From Marinobacterium sp. LSUCC0821 (lineage in GTDB: Bacteria; Pseudomonadota; Gammaproteobacteria; Pseudomonadales; Balneatricaceae), in contig NZ_CP051666.1 of the NCBI RefSeq assembly GCF_012848475.1, positions 395,501 through 459,500 on the forward strand: DNA of 64,000 nucleotides. The letters run 5' to 3'. The notes below the pieces were generated by a model that was given only the letters and a program-made list of their open reading frames with translations, did no database searches and was not told the origin of the DNA. Shown piece by piece: positions 19,501-26,957 of the stretch (its first letter is position 1; the number at the start of each line of letters is the position of its first letter). A program made the position numbers and the translations under genes.

Positions 19501-22500
19501 AGTGCGGCGCAGATTACAGCGCTGACTTCAGGTTTTAGTGCTGATTCTGATAGCTGGGACTACAGCGTTGCAAACACTGACGTTCAGTTCCTGAGCAAAG
19601 ACGAGACAGTGACGTTCAGCTATGACGTGACTGTGAAAGACGATTCGGGCGCATCGAATGACTCGGATACGGAGACCGTTACGATCACCATTACGGGTAC
19701 AAACGATGCCCCAGTCATCGCTGGTGGTTCTACCGATGCAAGCGGTGCAGTAACAGAGCTTGCTGACCTGTCAGCGAACGAGCTGACCGGTACTCTGAGC
19801 GATTCAGGCACGATCACCTTCACGGATGCAGATAGCACAGATACGCACGATGCTACTGTTGTGACGAAGTCGTATTCAGGCTCTGCAGAGCTCGGTTCGC
19901 TGACGCTGTCGGATAACGTTGATAATACAGATGGTACGATCGGTTGGGCGTTCAGCGTGTCTGATGCGGCCGTTGACTTCATGCGTGAAGGCGACACGAT
20001 CACTCAGGTGTACACAGTGACCATTGATGATGGTAACGGTGGTACGGTAGATCAAGACATCACGGTTGTGATTACCGGCACTAATGATGCACCGATTCTG
20101 ACGGTTGATGCGACTGGCGGTGTAACAGAAGATGCAGCGACTCCGACTCTCACAGATAGCGGCACACTGAGCTTCGCCGATGTTGATACAGCGGATACGC
20201 ACACGGTGACAGAGTCGTACAACTCAGATGTTGTTTGGTCGGGCGGTACGCTGAGTGCGGCGCAGATTACAGCGCTGACTTCAGGTTTTAGTGCTGATTC
20301 TGATAGCTGGGACTACAGCGTTGCAAACACTGACGTTCAGTTCCTGAGCAAAGACGAGACAGTGACGTTCAGCTATGACGTGACTGTGAAAGACGATTCG
20401 GGCGCATCGAATGACTCGGATACGGAGACCGTTACGATCACCATTACGGGTACAAACGATGCCCCAGTCATCGCTGGTGGTTCTACCGATGCAAGCGGTG
20501 CAGTAACAGAGCTTGCTGACCTGTCAGCGAACGAGCTGACCGGTACTCTGAGCGATTCAGGCACGATCACCTTCACGGATGCAGATAGCACAGATACGCA
20601 CGATGCTACTGTTGTGACGAAGTCGTATTCAGGCTCTGCAGAGCTCGGTTCGCTGACGCTGTCGGATAACGTTGATAATACAGATGGTACGATCGGTTGG
20701 GCGTTCAGCGTGTCTGATGCGGCCGTTGACTTCATGCGTGAAGGCGACACGATCACTCAGGTGTACACAGTGACCATTGATGATGGTAACGGTGGTACGG
20801 TAGATCAAGACATCACGGTTGTGATTACCGGCACTAATGATGCACCGATTCTGACGGTTGATGCGACTGGCGGTGTAACAGAAGATGCAGCGACTCCGAC
20901 TCTCACAGATAGCGGCACACTGAGCTTCGCCGATGTTGATACAGCGGATACGCACACGGTGACAGAGTCGTACAACTCAGATGTTGTTTGGTCGGGCGGT
21001 ACGCTGAGTGCGGCGCAGATTACAGCGCTGACTTCAGGTTTTAGTGCTGATTCTGATAGCTGGGACTACAGCGTTGCAAACACTGACGTTCAGTTCCTGA
21101 GCAAAGACGAGACAGTGACGTTCAGCTATGACGTGACTGTGAAAGACGATTCGGGCGCATCGAATGACTCGGATACGGAGACCGTTACGATCACCATTAC
21201 GGGTACAAACGACGATCCAGTCATGAGTGTTGGTAACGGATCAGTAAGTGAGTCTGGTCTTGCCGCAGGAACGTCACCTAGCCTTGCCGCTAGAACGGAT
21301 TCTGGTGTAATAACACTTTCCGATGTAGACGGTACTATTGGTAGTGGCTCAGATGTGACCGTAACGAGCGATGGCCAGTACGGTACAGCATCAGTGTCAT
21401 GGAATTCTGAAGACTCTCGGTGGGAATGGTCATACGAACTGACCTCAGCTGTTGATGAAGACGGCGCTGATAATCAGTCGACAATTCCGAGTGAGGATTC
21501 GTTTGATATTACTATCGACGATGGTGCAGGTGGTGTAGTTACGAAGACTTTAACCATCTCGATTGCAGATGACGCGCCCGCGCAATTCAGTGCCGAAACC
21601 GTATATGTATCCAATGGCGGAACGGCCTACGCTGAGGGAAGTCTCGATGCTGTTCAGAATATCGGTGCGGATGGGGTTAGGTCTATTGTATTCACAACAC
21701 CACTAGCCACCGGAGGTAGCGTAGAGGTCTCAGGTACTGATTTTTATTTGACCGATTCTAATGGCCGAATGACTTCGGGTGGGAGTGAGATTCTGTTGAC
21801 TGGCTTTGATACTGGCACACTTGTCGGTACTACTGTTTCAGGCTTGAAAGTCTTTGAAATCGCGATAGATCAGGCAACAGGCGAATATGTTATCGATTTT
21901 GATAAAGCCCTCGATGACGGCTCTGGGTTTACTTTCTCGGACTTCAGTAAAGCACCTGCGGGTAACAAAGAATGGGTTGCCTTCGATAGGGATGGGTTTG
22001 CAATAACGGACGTGACTGATCCTAATCCTGACAGTAATGATATCTTGATCACAGCGGGGGCGCATACTGTAAATACCTCGTCAACAGATATTGGAGCCGC
22101 CAACCAATGGATTGGCTCAGGTGACTCAGTTCGTCTGGACATGGTTACTGATGTGCGTTACCTGACTGAAGTTGTTCAAGAGAAAATTCAGGGTGTTTGG
22201 ACAGACGTTGAAGTAACCCGCAGCGAAGGGGATGCCGGTGGATTTGATTACGACAGCCATTACAGCTCCGACACTGTTACGTTCACGGTAATGCAAACTA
22301 AAGGTGGTGGGAGCTCGTCATTGAGGGTTGCTGCCTTCGACTTTGACGACGCAGGAGACAAAACCGATTTAGGAGGCGAAAGTACAAGCGTTAGTTTAGC
22401 TTTGGCTACTGTTGTTGTGAAATCCGCCACCGGAGTGACCCTGTCTGCTGGTTCAGATTACACGGTTTCAATTAGCGGCACTGACGTGATTGTGTCGGGA

Positions 22501-23229
22501 TTAGACGCTGATGATACTGTTACAGTAACAAATCCAGTCGGATCTACCTTTGAAGCTGTGGAGATCTCCTACGAAGCAGATTCAGACTTCGCTTTGGGTG
22601 GGTTTGGATTTGAGTCTACCCAGGCTGGATCCGACCTAAATATGTCTTTTGACCTAACCGCGACCGACACAGATGGAGACAGCATTACATCCACTTTGGG
22701 CCTGGTAAATATCCAGCCTGATGCCAGTGTTTTGACTGGCGGTACAGGAGATGATGTGATGGCGGGTGATGCTGGAATCGATAACATCGTTGGTAATGCC
22801 GGCGATGACATTATATTCGGTGGTGCCGGCAGCGATGTAATGTATGGTGACAGCTCATCAAGTCTAGATGGCACTGTCGGTGTCGATACATTTGTCTGGG
22901 AAAGTGGCGACGAAGGTACACTCGAGTCGCCGGCAATCGATGTTATCAAGGATTTCGATGCATCGAATGGTGGTGATATTCTGAATCTTTCAGATCTTCT
23001 GGTTGGAGAGCATGACGGCTCCGGAGTAGACACGAATAATCTAGATGGCTACTTTGATTTCGCGACCGTTGGCGGCAATACTGAGATCAGTATTCGACCA
23101 ACTGGAACAGGTGGTGAAATCACGCAAAAGATTATTCTTGAAGGTGTTGACCTCGGTGCAGATGGAAGTAACGATGCAAAAGTTTTGGCACAGTTGCTCT
23201 CCAATGGGAATCTGGGCGTGGACAGCTAA
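13591..23229 (+). CDS. Giant LapA/RTX-type repetitive adhesin, type I secreted
   Basis: 3212 residues from ATG 13591, with GGAG seven bases upstream; an in-frame ATG at 13555 has no such site. Order: two tandem retention-module copies (residues 3-59 and 86-140), a candidate LapG diAla site TAAG (189-192), a unique region, Calx-beta-like domains (~620-1020), VCBS/cadherin-like repeats (~1030-2543; each ends ITGTND), including three identical 251-residue units (1791-2543), a long tail, RTX nonapeptides (GGTGDD, GNAGDD, GGAGSD; ~3050-3085) and a C-terminal T1SS target region. There is no N-terminal signal peptide, as expected. It should be held in the outer membrane and mediate attachment or biofilm formation. 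No LapBCE, LapD or LapG gene is nearby. Confidence 0.92.
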   Translation: MSFVIGTVNALVGQVIAVAEDGSSRILKLGDAVLNTEVIRTVEGAQIEVALANGETVSIANAGEWLAEQALTPQTLAQIQFQSTPIGTVNSVSGNAVAVAADGSERVLLAGDSIYPGEIIRTSPDSAIQIAVDGASPITIGGGDSWVATSDTYTPTQDFDPTAAASSDIDAIQAAILAGVDPTQNAEATAAGGETPTEDGGSSFVTLERTAAEVNPEAGFDTVGLNQTITPFNEEPAFVAALTLSTPEDPDAPTDGRNTAQFTDNFVNGVEYYNYDSKSSYDADASSYTNSGLTGDRGTPGSFSYTETEFMVFKIGAVIVAEFPASQIDGPYLFIQDLNAGLTLADTNEWQVENTAIFLQALDSDIQDSNGSEGFQTNEVSNSEQAFESNINITAEIREAFSQYVDPRTGDILNLQSADKVMISRALATQGIEFTRQTEVDPNSEDGMQNVFETIAIDHVVGTIEDLAGDRAPASTEQRIEDTIDAGDGVITYYSNNLPVDSEGNYYIEFDAEGLLANSIGKQVMTNNMDITDVQAVVTLPGFDNPVGTVTYDDITRTGRITLDGLSAEDLESGALETLNFGYTIWDWTANVQVTVRPLDLYKAHLSAEVENVDESVEYNTVSIKSSLTFETDQKLTVKFAPEGGGENFAEYSDDFRVPVQYSNDGGDTWVDMPTLPQTYNYVNGDYVYDKPLPIFEFTLAAGSDSVLIRIPIWDDVEDEGANTEEAREIIDMLIEGENFFTENVQPGIIDNDPSDVPYVDVNFAVVSESDDYADLTITLHDRNGNSATANGDVTVTYQLLDLSATGGTSDAINSGNDYVDSSDTYTITIPSGDSSFVVRVPIIDDLNIETTEFALIDLLSVTGKVVGEANDLVIGDPQGTIRIYDNDALNVVGQQDYEGNDAVFSVTVDPEQIDAGAIITLRPTNSGASATPVDDFDPTTLHAYTLSDIGEKVEITLDENLSFELGGREQFYVAYETTQDQVIESPETVRIQVSAEFLDDQGDQVERVGLGTATIVDPIIAANDADSFTETELETGLTISGSINVLTNDTEPTPDAEALKVQQEAVDVFTSDGQTVIGVVNFAKDGSYTLTLNAAGQAAVNALDADESLTVEADYTAENQDGVTDTATLTVTINATNDKPTITSSSGNPEGANDVVYESGLATGSSPSASSVVAAGTITVADPDGLDDIVSITIDSDTFTLAQLNAATAGSPLTVTGDKGTLSITDYTDGVATYSYTLTSAVDDDEVGASTQEVFSVTTSDGTLSSDPASITIDISDDAPRADDDANSLGEDDTSTSGNVFGATNASTNNDADIAGADGASVTAVRTGAEDATGTSGSLGVALQGTYGTLTLGTDGQYTYTLTADMSALDDGESETDTFTYTITDGDSETDTAELVVTINGSNDKPTISTDSGNTDNANDTVYEAGLTSGSGIGSTATTVGGTITVADPDGLDDIESITIDSDTFTVAELNGASSESPLTVTGDKGTLSITDYTDGVATYSYTLTSAVDDDEVGASTQEVFSVTTSDGTWSSVPAYITIDISDDAPRAENDNTGSLTEDSTLTLTGNVLDNDVVGADEVTGVDADAINTDIFVEWAATDAQTAGGLDLSDYGTLSLNLDGSYSFALDNSLESVQALTADDTLVFTVGYTMQDADGDESDATLSITITGTNDAPVATANSNTIAEDAVAPVTGNMVTDNDGNGVDSDTDISDVLTVSNIDATGANQYGTLTLTNADGSYSYAIDNTNAAVQALAVGETLTETYTYTLSDGNGGTDTATLTITITGTNDAPVIAGGSTDASGAVTELADLSANELTGTLSDSGTITFTDADSTDTHDATVVTKSYSGSAELGSLTLSDNVDNTDGTIGWAFSVSDAAVDFMREGDTITQVYTVTIDDGNGGTVDQDITVVITGTNDAPILTVDATGGVTEDAATPTLTDSGTLSFADVDTADTHTVTESYNSDVVWSGGTLSAAQITALTSGFSADSDSWDYSVANTDVQFLSKDETVTFSYDVTVKDDSGASNDSDTETVTITITGTNDAPVIAGGSTDASGAVTELADLSANELTGTLSDSGTITFTDADSTDTHDATVVTKSYSGSAELGSLTLSDNVDNTDGTIGWAFSVSDAAVDFMREGDTITQVYTVTIDDGNGGTVDQDITVVITGTNDAPILTVDATGGVTEDAATPTLTDSGTLSFADVDTADTHTVTESYNSDVVWSGGTLSAAQITALTSGFSADSDSWDYSVANTDVQFLSKDETVTFSYDVTVKDDSGASNDSDTETVTITITGTNDAPVIAGGSTDASGAVTELADLSANELTGTLSDSGTITFTDADSTDTHDATVVTKSYSGSAELGSLTLSDNVDNTDGTIGWAFSVSDAAVDFMREGDTITQVYTVTIDDGNGGTVDQDITVVITGTNDAPILTVDATGGVTEDAATPTLTDSGTLSFADVDTADTHTVTESYNSDVVWSGGTLSAAQITALTSGFSADSDSWDYSVANTDVQFLSKDETVTFSYDVTVKDDSGASNDSDTETVTITITGTNDDPVMSVGNGSVSESGLAAGTSPSLAARTDSGVITLSDVDGTIGSGSDVTVTSDGQYGTASVSWNSEDSRWEWSYELTSAVDEDGADNQSTIPSEDSFDITIDDGAGGVVTKTLTISIADDAPAQFSAETVYVSNGGTAYAEGSLDAVQNIGADGVRSIVFTTPLATGGSVEVSGTDFYLTDSNGRMTSGGSEILLTGFDTGTLVGTTVSGLKVFEIAIDQATGEYVIDFDKALDDGSGFTFSDFSKAPAGNKEWVAFDRDGFAITDVTDPNPDSNDILITAGAHTVNTSSTDIGAANQWIGSGDSVRLDMVTDVRYLTEVVQEKIQGVWTDVEVTRSEGDAGGFDYDSHYSSDTVTFTVMQTKGGGSSSLRVAAFDFDDAGDKTDLGGESTSVSLALATVVVKSATGVTLSAGSDYTVSISGTDVIVSGLDADDTVTVTNPVGSTFEAVEISYEADSDFALGGFGFESTQAGSDLNMSFDLTATDTDGDSITSTLGLVNIQPDASVLTGGTGDDVMAGDAGIDNIVGNAGDDIIFGGAGSDVMYGDSSSSLDGTVGVDTFVWESGDEGTLESPAIDVIKDFDASNGGDILNLSDLLVGEHDGSGVDTNNLDGYFDFATVGGNTEISIRPTGTGGEITQKIILEGVDLGADGSNDAKVLAQLLSNGNLGVDS
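14155..14166 (+). other. Candidate LapG cleavage site (TAAG) in the adhesin
   Basis: Codons for Thr-Ala-Ala-Gly at residues 189-192, immediately after the second retention module. In Pseudomonas LapA the periplasmic protease LapG cuts between the two Ala of a TAAG motif near residue 108. Here it is later because the module is doubled. Confidence 0.6.
17224..17382 (+). repeat. 159-bp exact repeat in the adhesin, copy 1
   Basis: Identical to 18022-18180 (offset 798 bp, 266 codons). It encodes SPLTVTGDKGTLSITDYTDG and onwards to TTSDGT, part of a VCBS-like repeat. Similarity continues at lower identity downstream of the exact block. Confidence 0.85.
18022..18180 (+). repeat. 159-bp exact repeat in the adhesin, copy 2
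   Basis: Second copy of the block at 17224. After it the two units diverge at a few codons (for example L/W and D/V in the next ten residues). Confidence 0.85.
18961..21213 (+). repeat. Three tandem 753-bp repeats in the adhesin
   Basis: Units start at 18961, 19714 and 20467, each 251 codons (two ~125-residue VCBS-type domains: one beginning VIAGGSTDASG, one beginning ILTVDATGG). By eye the copies are identical at the nucleotide level, including silent positions, until the third diverges at about 21213. This indicates very recent expansion or ongoing homogenisation. Confidence 0.92.
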
Positions 23230-23275
23230 AACCGAGTCGACAATAACGCTCTCAAAGAGCTATCCAGATAAATGA

Positions 23276-23312
23276 AAACCCCTCTGTTCTCGGACTAGGG
23301 GTTTGCTTTTTT
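23276..23312 (+). terminator. Rho-independent terminator of the adhesin gene
   Basis: Stem AAACCCCT/AGGGGTTT around a 13-base loop, followed by GCTTTTTT, 46 bp after the adhesin stop codon. Confidence 0.85.
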
Positions 23313-23496
23313 GACAGTCGCATTCGAGGCGCTCCCTAAAAAGTCAACAAAAGGGGTAGGGCCCCTTAGCGGGATAATCGTCGTCGACTTTGGTGGCTAG
23401 AGCGTTTATGGATTCTGTCGCAGGTACCCGTAGTAATCGCTGTAGATCCCAGTTGGCACCCGGCCGGTTTTTTGTCGGTGTGTATAAGGTAATATT
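23313..23496. other. Intergenic stretch without recognised content
   Basis: Between the adhesin terminator and the ChaC gene. No coding region, tRNA or clear hairpin with a U-tract was seen. A short self-complementary CCGGCCGG followed by TTTTTT occurs near 23470 but has no loop and is not called. Confidence 0.4.
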
Positions 23497-24075
23497 TTAG
23501 GCATCCCTCCTTGAATCTAGCTTTTGGAGTAGGACGTGGATAGCATCTACCTGTGGATCTTTTACGTTATGAGCTTTTAGGGCTTCGGCAAGTAGCTCGA
23601 CATACTCTCGGTTTGTGCCGCTGGGGCCTTCGCTTATGTGGATCTGTTTTGCGATATCAATATCGGAAGCGGGGCCTAGGAAGGCGGGGTTGTTTGGCAT
23701 GCCGATGTAGGTGACGCCGGGTTTGCGGGTTACGTCCTCAAACTCTAGCTCTTTGATTAGTCTCAGGTAGCCATTTTTTTCGCGATGGTCGAGGTGGTCG
23801 AAGACGTCAGCGGTTACTCGGTAAGCGATACCAAAACAGCGTTCAGATGGCTCTTCTATAAGGGTTAAAACCCTGCCTGGCTTATCTGGTGTGCCGCGGT
23901 GGTCGTGGCTACCTTGCCAGAAGCGTCTGCTCCATCCGCATAGATAGGCGGGTTTTGATTCGAGATAAGGGAAGTCGACCTTATAGATGAGAGATCCATA
24001 CCCGAATAGCCAAATCTCATCGAGTGTTTCTATATCGCTACGGTCGCTGTTGATGGCGCGGGTATCTTGGATCAT
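23497..24075 (-). CDS. ChaC-family gamma-glutamylcyclotransferase
   Basis: 192 residues with the ChaC-like substrate-binding loop LFGYGSLI near the N-terminus and a catalytic-type Glu in LDHREKNGY. Enzymes of this family release 5-oxoproline from glutathione or gamma-glutamyl peptides in the cytoplasm. The sequence fits the GGCT/ChaC fold over its full length. Whether glutathione is the substrate here is inferred. Monocistronic by spacing. Confidence 0.88.
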   Translation of the reverse strand: MIQDTRAINSDRSDIETLDEIWLFGYGSLIYKVDFPYLESKPAYLCGWSRRFWQGSHDHRGTPDKPGRVLTLIEEPSERCFGIAYRVTADVFDHLDHREKNGYLRLIKELEFEDVTRKPGVTYIGMPNNPAFLGPASDIDIAKQIHISEGPSGTNREYVELLAEALKAHNVKDPQVDAIHVLLQKLDSRRDA

Positions 24076-24174
24076 TTCTCTATTTTGGAATAAGTAATCT
24101 ATCTTTATGAAAAACTAGTTTAAGACATTAGAAAAACTCAGAACACTTGCGGTCGCACTCTATCTTTTTAGGCA

Positions 24175-24270
24175 TATATTTAACTCATAGCTCATGTCCC
24201 TTGTGTAACTAGTGCAAAGTTTTAGTTCCGTTCTTTGCACATTCAGACACCTTTTTAGGTGTCTTTTTTT
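24175..24270 (+). ncRNA. Candidate small RNA with two hairpins and terminator
   Basis: No plus-strand gene lies upstream, yet the strand carries a -10-like TATATT (24175-24180; weak -35), a stem GTGCAAAG/CTTTGCAC (24212-24240) and then a perfect terminator GACACC-TTTTTA-GGTGTC-T7 (24246-24270). This is the layout of a ~80-nt independently transcribed RNA. The promoter is poor, so the 5' end is a guess. Confidence 0.4.
24246..24270 (+). terminator. Rho-independent terminator, plus strand
   Basis: GACACC/GGTGTC stem with a TTTTTA loop and seven T. It points away from the ChaC gene and toward the convergent secreted-protein gene, eight bases before that gene's stop, and could serve the candidate small RNA. 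Confidence 0.8.
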
Positions 24271-24277
24271 GTTTGAA

Positions 24278-24763
24278 CTATTCTAAAAGCTCTAAAACAT
24301 CTGTCACGGCAGCGCTTATCTCTGCTGGGGTTTTCTTCTCTTTACTTAAAAGGGTATCAACTGCGCCTGCAAGTTTGGTAATACGCTGTTTCGCTTCGCG
24401 ATTTGTTTTTGCTGCTTCGAAATCACCTTTAAGTTTTGTTAGAGGAATGTCGCTAGTCTCTAACTCACGGATATCTCCTGAATTGAGCGCTCCCAGAAGT
24501 TTATGAAGTTGCCCTCTATTTTTAAGGCCAAGCTCTTTAACGAGCATATTTACTGCTTCCTGTTTTTCACGGCTTTTGCCTTTCGATTTATCACTTTTCT
24601 CATGTTTCGATTTGGAGTCGTGTTCGTCTCGATCTTTTTGAGAAGATCTTTCACTCGGTGATTCCGACTTGTCGTTTTTAGCGAATGCCGAATGATGCAT
24701 TATCGGGCTTAGGGATAGGGGAATCGCCAATAGGAGTGGGGTGAATCGTTTTAATTGCTTCAT
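24278..24763 (-). CDS. Hypothetical secreted, highly charged protein
   Basis: 161 residues. Signal peptide (hydrophobic residues ~8-22, cleavage about AFA-KN) followed by a low-complexity Lys/Ser/Glu/Asp segment (~30-68) and a helical C-terminal domain (~70-161). No known family or catalytic motif. Probably periplasmic. Single gene facing a plus-strand terminator. Confidence 0.65.
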   Translation of the reverse strand: MKQLKRFTPLLLAIPLSLSPIMHHSAFAKNDKSESPSERSSQKDRDEHDSKSKHEKSDKSKGKSREKQEAVNMLVKELGLKNRGQLHKLLGALNSGDIRELETSDIPLTKLKGDFEAAKTNREAKQRITKLAGAVDTLLSKEKKTPAEISAAVTDVLELLE

Positions 24764-24820
24764 AGCCTTACCTCATCTGGTTTCTATGAAGTGTAGTTAG
24801 AATTCTGAAATTTGCGCCCA

Positions 24821-24852
24821 AAAACAAAAAGGCCAGCATTCGCTGACCTTTC
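24821..24852 (-). terminator. Terminator of the 38-residue membrane protein gene
   Basis: Reverse strand: AAGGTCAGC-GAAT-GCTGGCCTT (one G-U pair) followed by TTTGTTTT, 34 bp after the stop codon. It confirms that a short transcript ends here. Confidence 0.85.
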
Positions 24853-24883
24853 CCTCATAAGACCTTTCGGTCAATGTTGCAGA

Positions 24884-25000
24884 TTAACCTGCAATTAGCG
24901 TACCCAAGAAGATGATCGCTGGTGAGATTGCGGCTAGTAGAAAAACTACGTCCAATGCCCATACTGCAACCGATGTGTGATCTTGTGAAATAGCAGCCAT
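24884..25000 (-). CDS. 38-residue single-helix membrane protein, FNR-box controlled
   Basis: Read from the complement: MAAISQDHTSVAVWALDVVF, then a hydrophobic stretch to LIAG at the end. The first ten residues are polar; residues ~11-36 form one membrane helix. AAGGAG lies eight bases before the ATG, a terminator follows 34 bp after the stop, and a perfect FNR box with a correctly placed -10 lies upstream. These four signals together support a real gene. It does not resemble CydX or CcoQ in obvious motifs; function not recognised. It could be a small subunit or regulator of an anaerobically expressed membrane complex. Confidence 0.8.
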   Translation of the reverse strand: MAAISQDHTSVAVWALDVVFLLAAISPAIIFLGTLIAG

Positions 25001-25033
25001 TTTTGTGCTCCTTCTGTTTGTTTGGATGAGTTT

Positions 25034-25074
25034 AGATTAGCACTATCTAATATTGTTTCATTGATCTCTATCAA
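25034..25074 (-). promoter_or_regulatory. FNR/Anr-type class II promoter
   Basis: TTGATAGAGATCAA on the reverse strand (25061-25074) is a perfect match to TTGAT-N4-ATCAA. A -10-like TAATCT lies at 25034-25039, placing the box centre at about -41.5 from a start near 25026, the class II activation geometry. It lies 61 bp upstream of the small membrane protein gene. The divergent acyl-CoA ligase starts 104 bp away and might also be affected. Confidence 0.75.
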
Positions 25075-25177
25075 CAGATTGTTCGTAGAGGAAAATTGAT
25101 GCAGCTTTTCTCGTTTTATGGGTTTTGGTGTATTGTTTCGCATAACAATAATTTTGCTAAAAAATAGAAGAATAACG

Positions 25178-26896
25178 ATGAACCTAGTTAAACGTTTCTT
25201 TGATCAAGCTGATCGATTTGGTGATAAAACATTCCTTGGTGCTAAAGGGAAAGATGGCTGGTACACCCATAGCTGGAAAGAGACTGCAGATGCTGTATCA
25301 ACATTGGCTGATCTTCTGCAAGCACACGGAGTAGGTAAGGGAGATCGTGTCCTTCTTCTCTCGGAAAACCGTCCAGAGTGGGCAATTTCAGATCTAGCTA
25401 TTATGGCAATAGGTGCCTACGCAGTACCTGCATATACCACGCACAATGTGGATGACCTTCGCCATATTCTTGCTTTAACCGAGCCTAAGTTTGCTATCGT
25501 CTCAAGCCAGGCGCTTGCTGACCGTGTCTTGGAAGCTAACGTCTCGGAAGAGACGGTCGATAACATGATCGTGCTAGAGGCAGGCTCCCACGAAAAACCG
25601 GATTGGCATACCAAGCAAGTTGCTTGGCCAACGACTGTTGAGAACGCAGTGCGCCCCGATATCAGCCATATAGATAAAGATGATGTCTGCTGTTTGATCT
25701 TTACTTCTGGCACCGGTGGTCAACCGAAAGCAGCTATGCTGACGCACGCCAACGTGATTCATAACGTCGATTCAGCCAAAGAGATTCTTGATGTTATTCC
25801 AGTGGATGAGAACGATCGTTTCTTATCCTTCCTACCCCTAGCGCACGCCTACGAGCACATGGCTGGTTTCCATATGCCGATTACTCAGGGTGCCGAGATC
25901 TTTTACTGTGAGTCGACAGACAAGCTTGCCCAGTACCTTGGGGAAGTTTCTCCCACCATGGCAACGGCAGTTCCGCGTCTCTATGACATGCTCTACGCCA
26001 AAATTAAGTCGGGTGTAGATCGCTCTAGCGGCGCTAAAAAGTACCTCTTCAACAAGGCGCTATCGATTGGTATCAAACGCATCAATGAAGAGCCTTTAAC
26101 AGTATTCGAAACCCTAATTGATCCGCTGCTGACTAAGCTGGTGCGTAAAAAGCTACTGCAGCGTTTTGGTGGCAAGATTAAGTATTTTATCTCTGGTGGT
26201 GCACCACTTGACCCTGAGATCGGTAACTTCTTCACGGCACTGGGTGTCGGCATTATTCAGGGGTACGGCCAGACAGAGGCCTCGCCACTAATTTCAGTGA
26301 ACCATCCAAACAAGATTAAGATGTCCACCGTGGGTGCGGCTATGAGCCAGGTGGATTTTAAGATCTCTGAACAGGGTGAGCTTCTTATTAAAGGCCCTAA
26401 CGTCATGAAGGGTTACTGGCGCAACGAGTCAGCCACTGCTATGACGATTATCGATGGCTGGTTGCATACCGGTGATTTGGCAACAGTGGATGAAGACAAC
26501 TACATCTCTATCGTAGGTCGTTGTAAGGATCTAATCGTTACCTCGGGTGGTGATAACGTAGCCCCTGCCAAAATTGAGAGCAAACTAGCTCTGGAAGAGG
26601 AGATCGACCAGGCGGTTGTCTTTGGTGATGTTCATCCTTGGTTGGGTGCGGTGATAGTGCCTAGCCCAGAGTTTGCAGCAACCGTTAAAAGCTCAGAAGA
26701 GCTTGAGAAGAAGATCTCAGCTGTTGTGAAACGTGTCAGCCAAGAACTTAACTCGGTAGAGCGTATTCGAAAATTCATTATCCGAGATGAACTTTTCACG
26801 ATTGATAATGGTTACGTCACTCCAACTCAGAAGATTAAGCGTGCCAAGGTTATTGAAGATTTAGCTGAAGAGATTGATGCGTTGTATGGGCGTTGA
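25178..26896 (+). CDS. Long-chain fatty acid--CoA ligase family (AMP-forming)
   Basis: 572 residues from ATG 25178 (AGAAG upstream); an in-frame ATG at 25118 would add a non-homologous N-terminus. AMP-binding superfamily motifs: P-loop IFTSGTGGQPKAAMLTH (the usual TTG/PKG is altered to TGG and PKA), GYGQTEASP, and GWLHTGDLATVDEDNYISIVGR with the hinge and DLIVTSGGDNVAPAKIE. Best fit is acyl-CoA synthetases acting on long-chain fatty acids at the inner face of the membrane. Chain length cannot be set from sequence. No fatty-acid genes are adjacent. Confidence 0.9.
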   Translation: MNLVKRFFDQADRFGDKTFLGAKGKDGWYTHSWKETADAVSTLADLLQAHGVGKGDRVLLLSENRPEWAISDLAIMAIGAYAVPAYTTHNVDDLRHILALTEPKFAIVSSQALADRVLEANVSEETVDNMIVLEAGSHEKPDWHTKQVAWPTTVENAVRPDISHIDKDDVCCLIFTSGTGGQPKAAMLTHANVIHNVDSAKEILDVIPVDENDRFLSFLPLAHAYEHMAGFHMPITQGAEIFYCESTDKLAQYLGEVSPTMATAVPRLYDMLYAKIKSGVDRSSGAKKYLFNKALSIGIKRINEEPLTVFETLIDPLLTKLVRKKLLQRFGGKIKYFISGGAPLDPEIGNFFTALGVGIIQGYGQTEASPLISVNHPNKIKMSTVGAAMSQVDFKISEQGELLIKGPNVMKGYWRNESATAMTIIDGWLHTGDLATVDEDNYISIVGRCKDLIVTSGGDNVAPAKIESKLALEEEIDQAVVFGDVHPWLGAVIVPSPEFAATVKSSEELEKKISAVVKRVSQELNSVERIRKFIIRDELFTIDNGYVTPTQKIKRAKVIEDLAEEIDALYGR

Positions 26897-26957
26897 TACA
26901 AAACTGTCACATTTATCTGTAACAATATCGTCATCAAATCTTTATCTGGAGTGAGCG

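Noticed and set aside
18882-20955. Antisense open frames repeated at 753-bp intervals
   Set aside because: They mirror the adhesin repeats; identical copies arise only because the DNA repeats.
18961-21213. Regular repeats considered as a CRISPR array
   Set aside because: Units are 753 bp of in-frame coding sequence with no spacers; no cas genes.
26904-26935. Possible Pho box upstream of GAPDH (CTGTCAC, CTGTAAC, CGTCATC)
   Set aside because: Spacing of the heptamers is 13 and 12 bases instead of the 11 required for PhoB half-sites.
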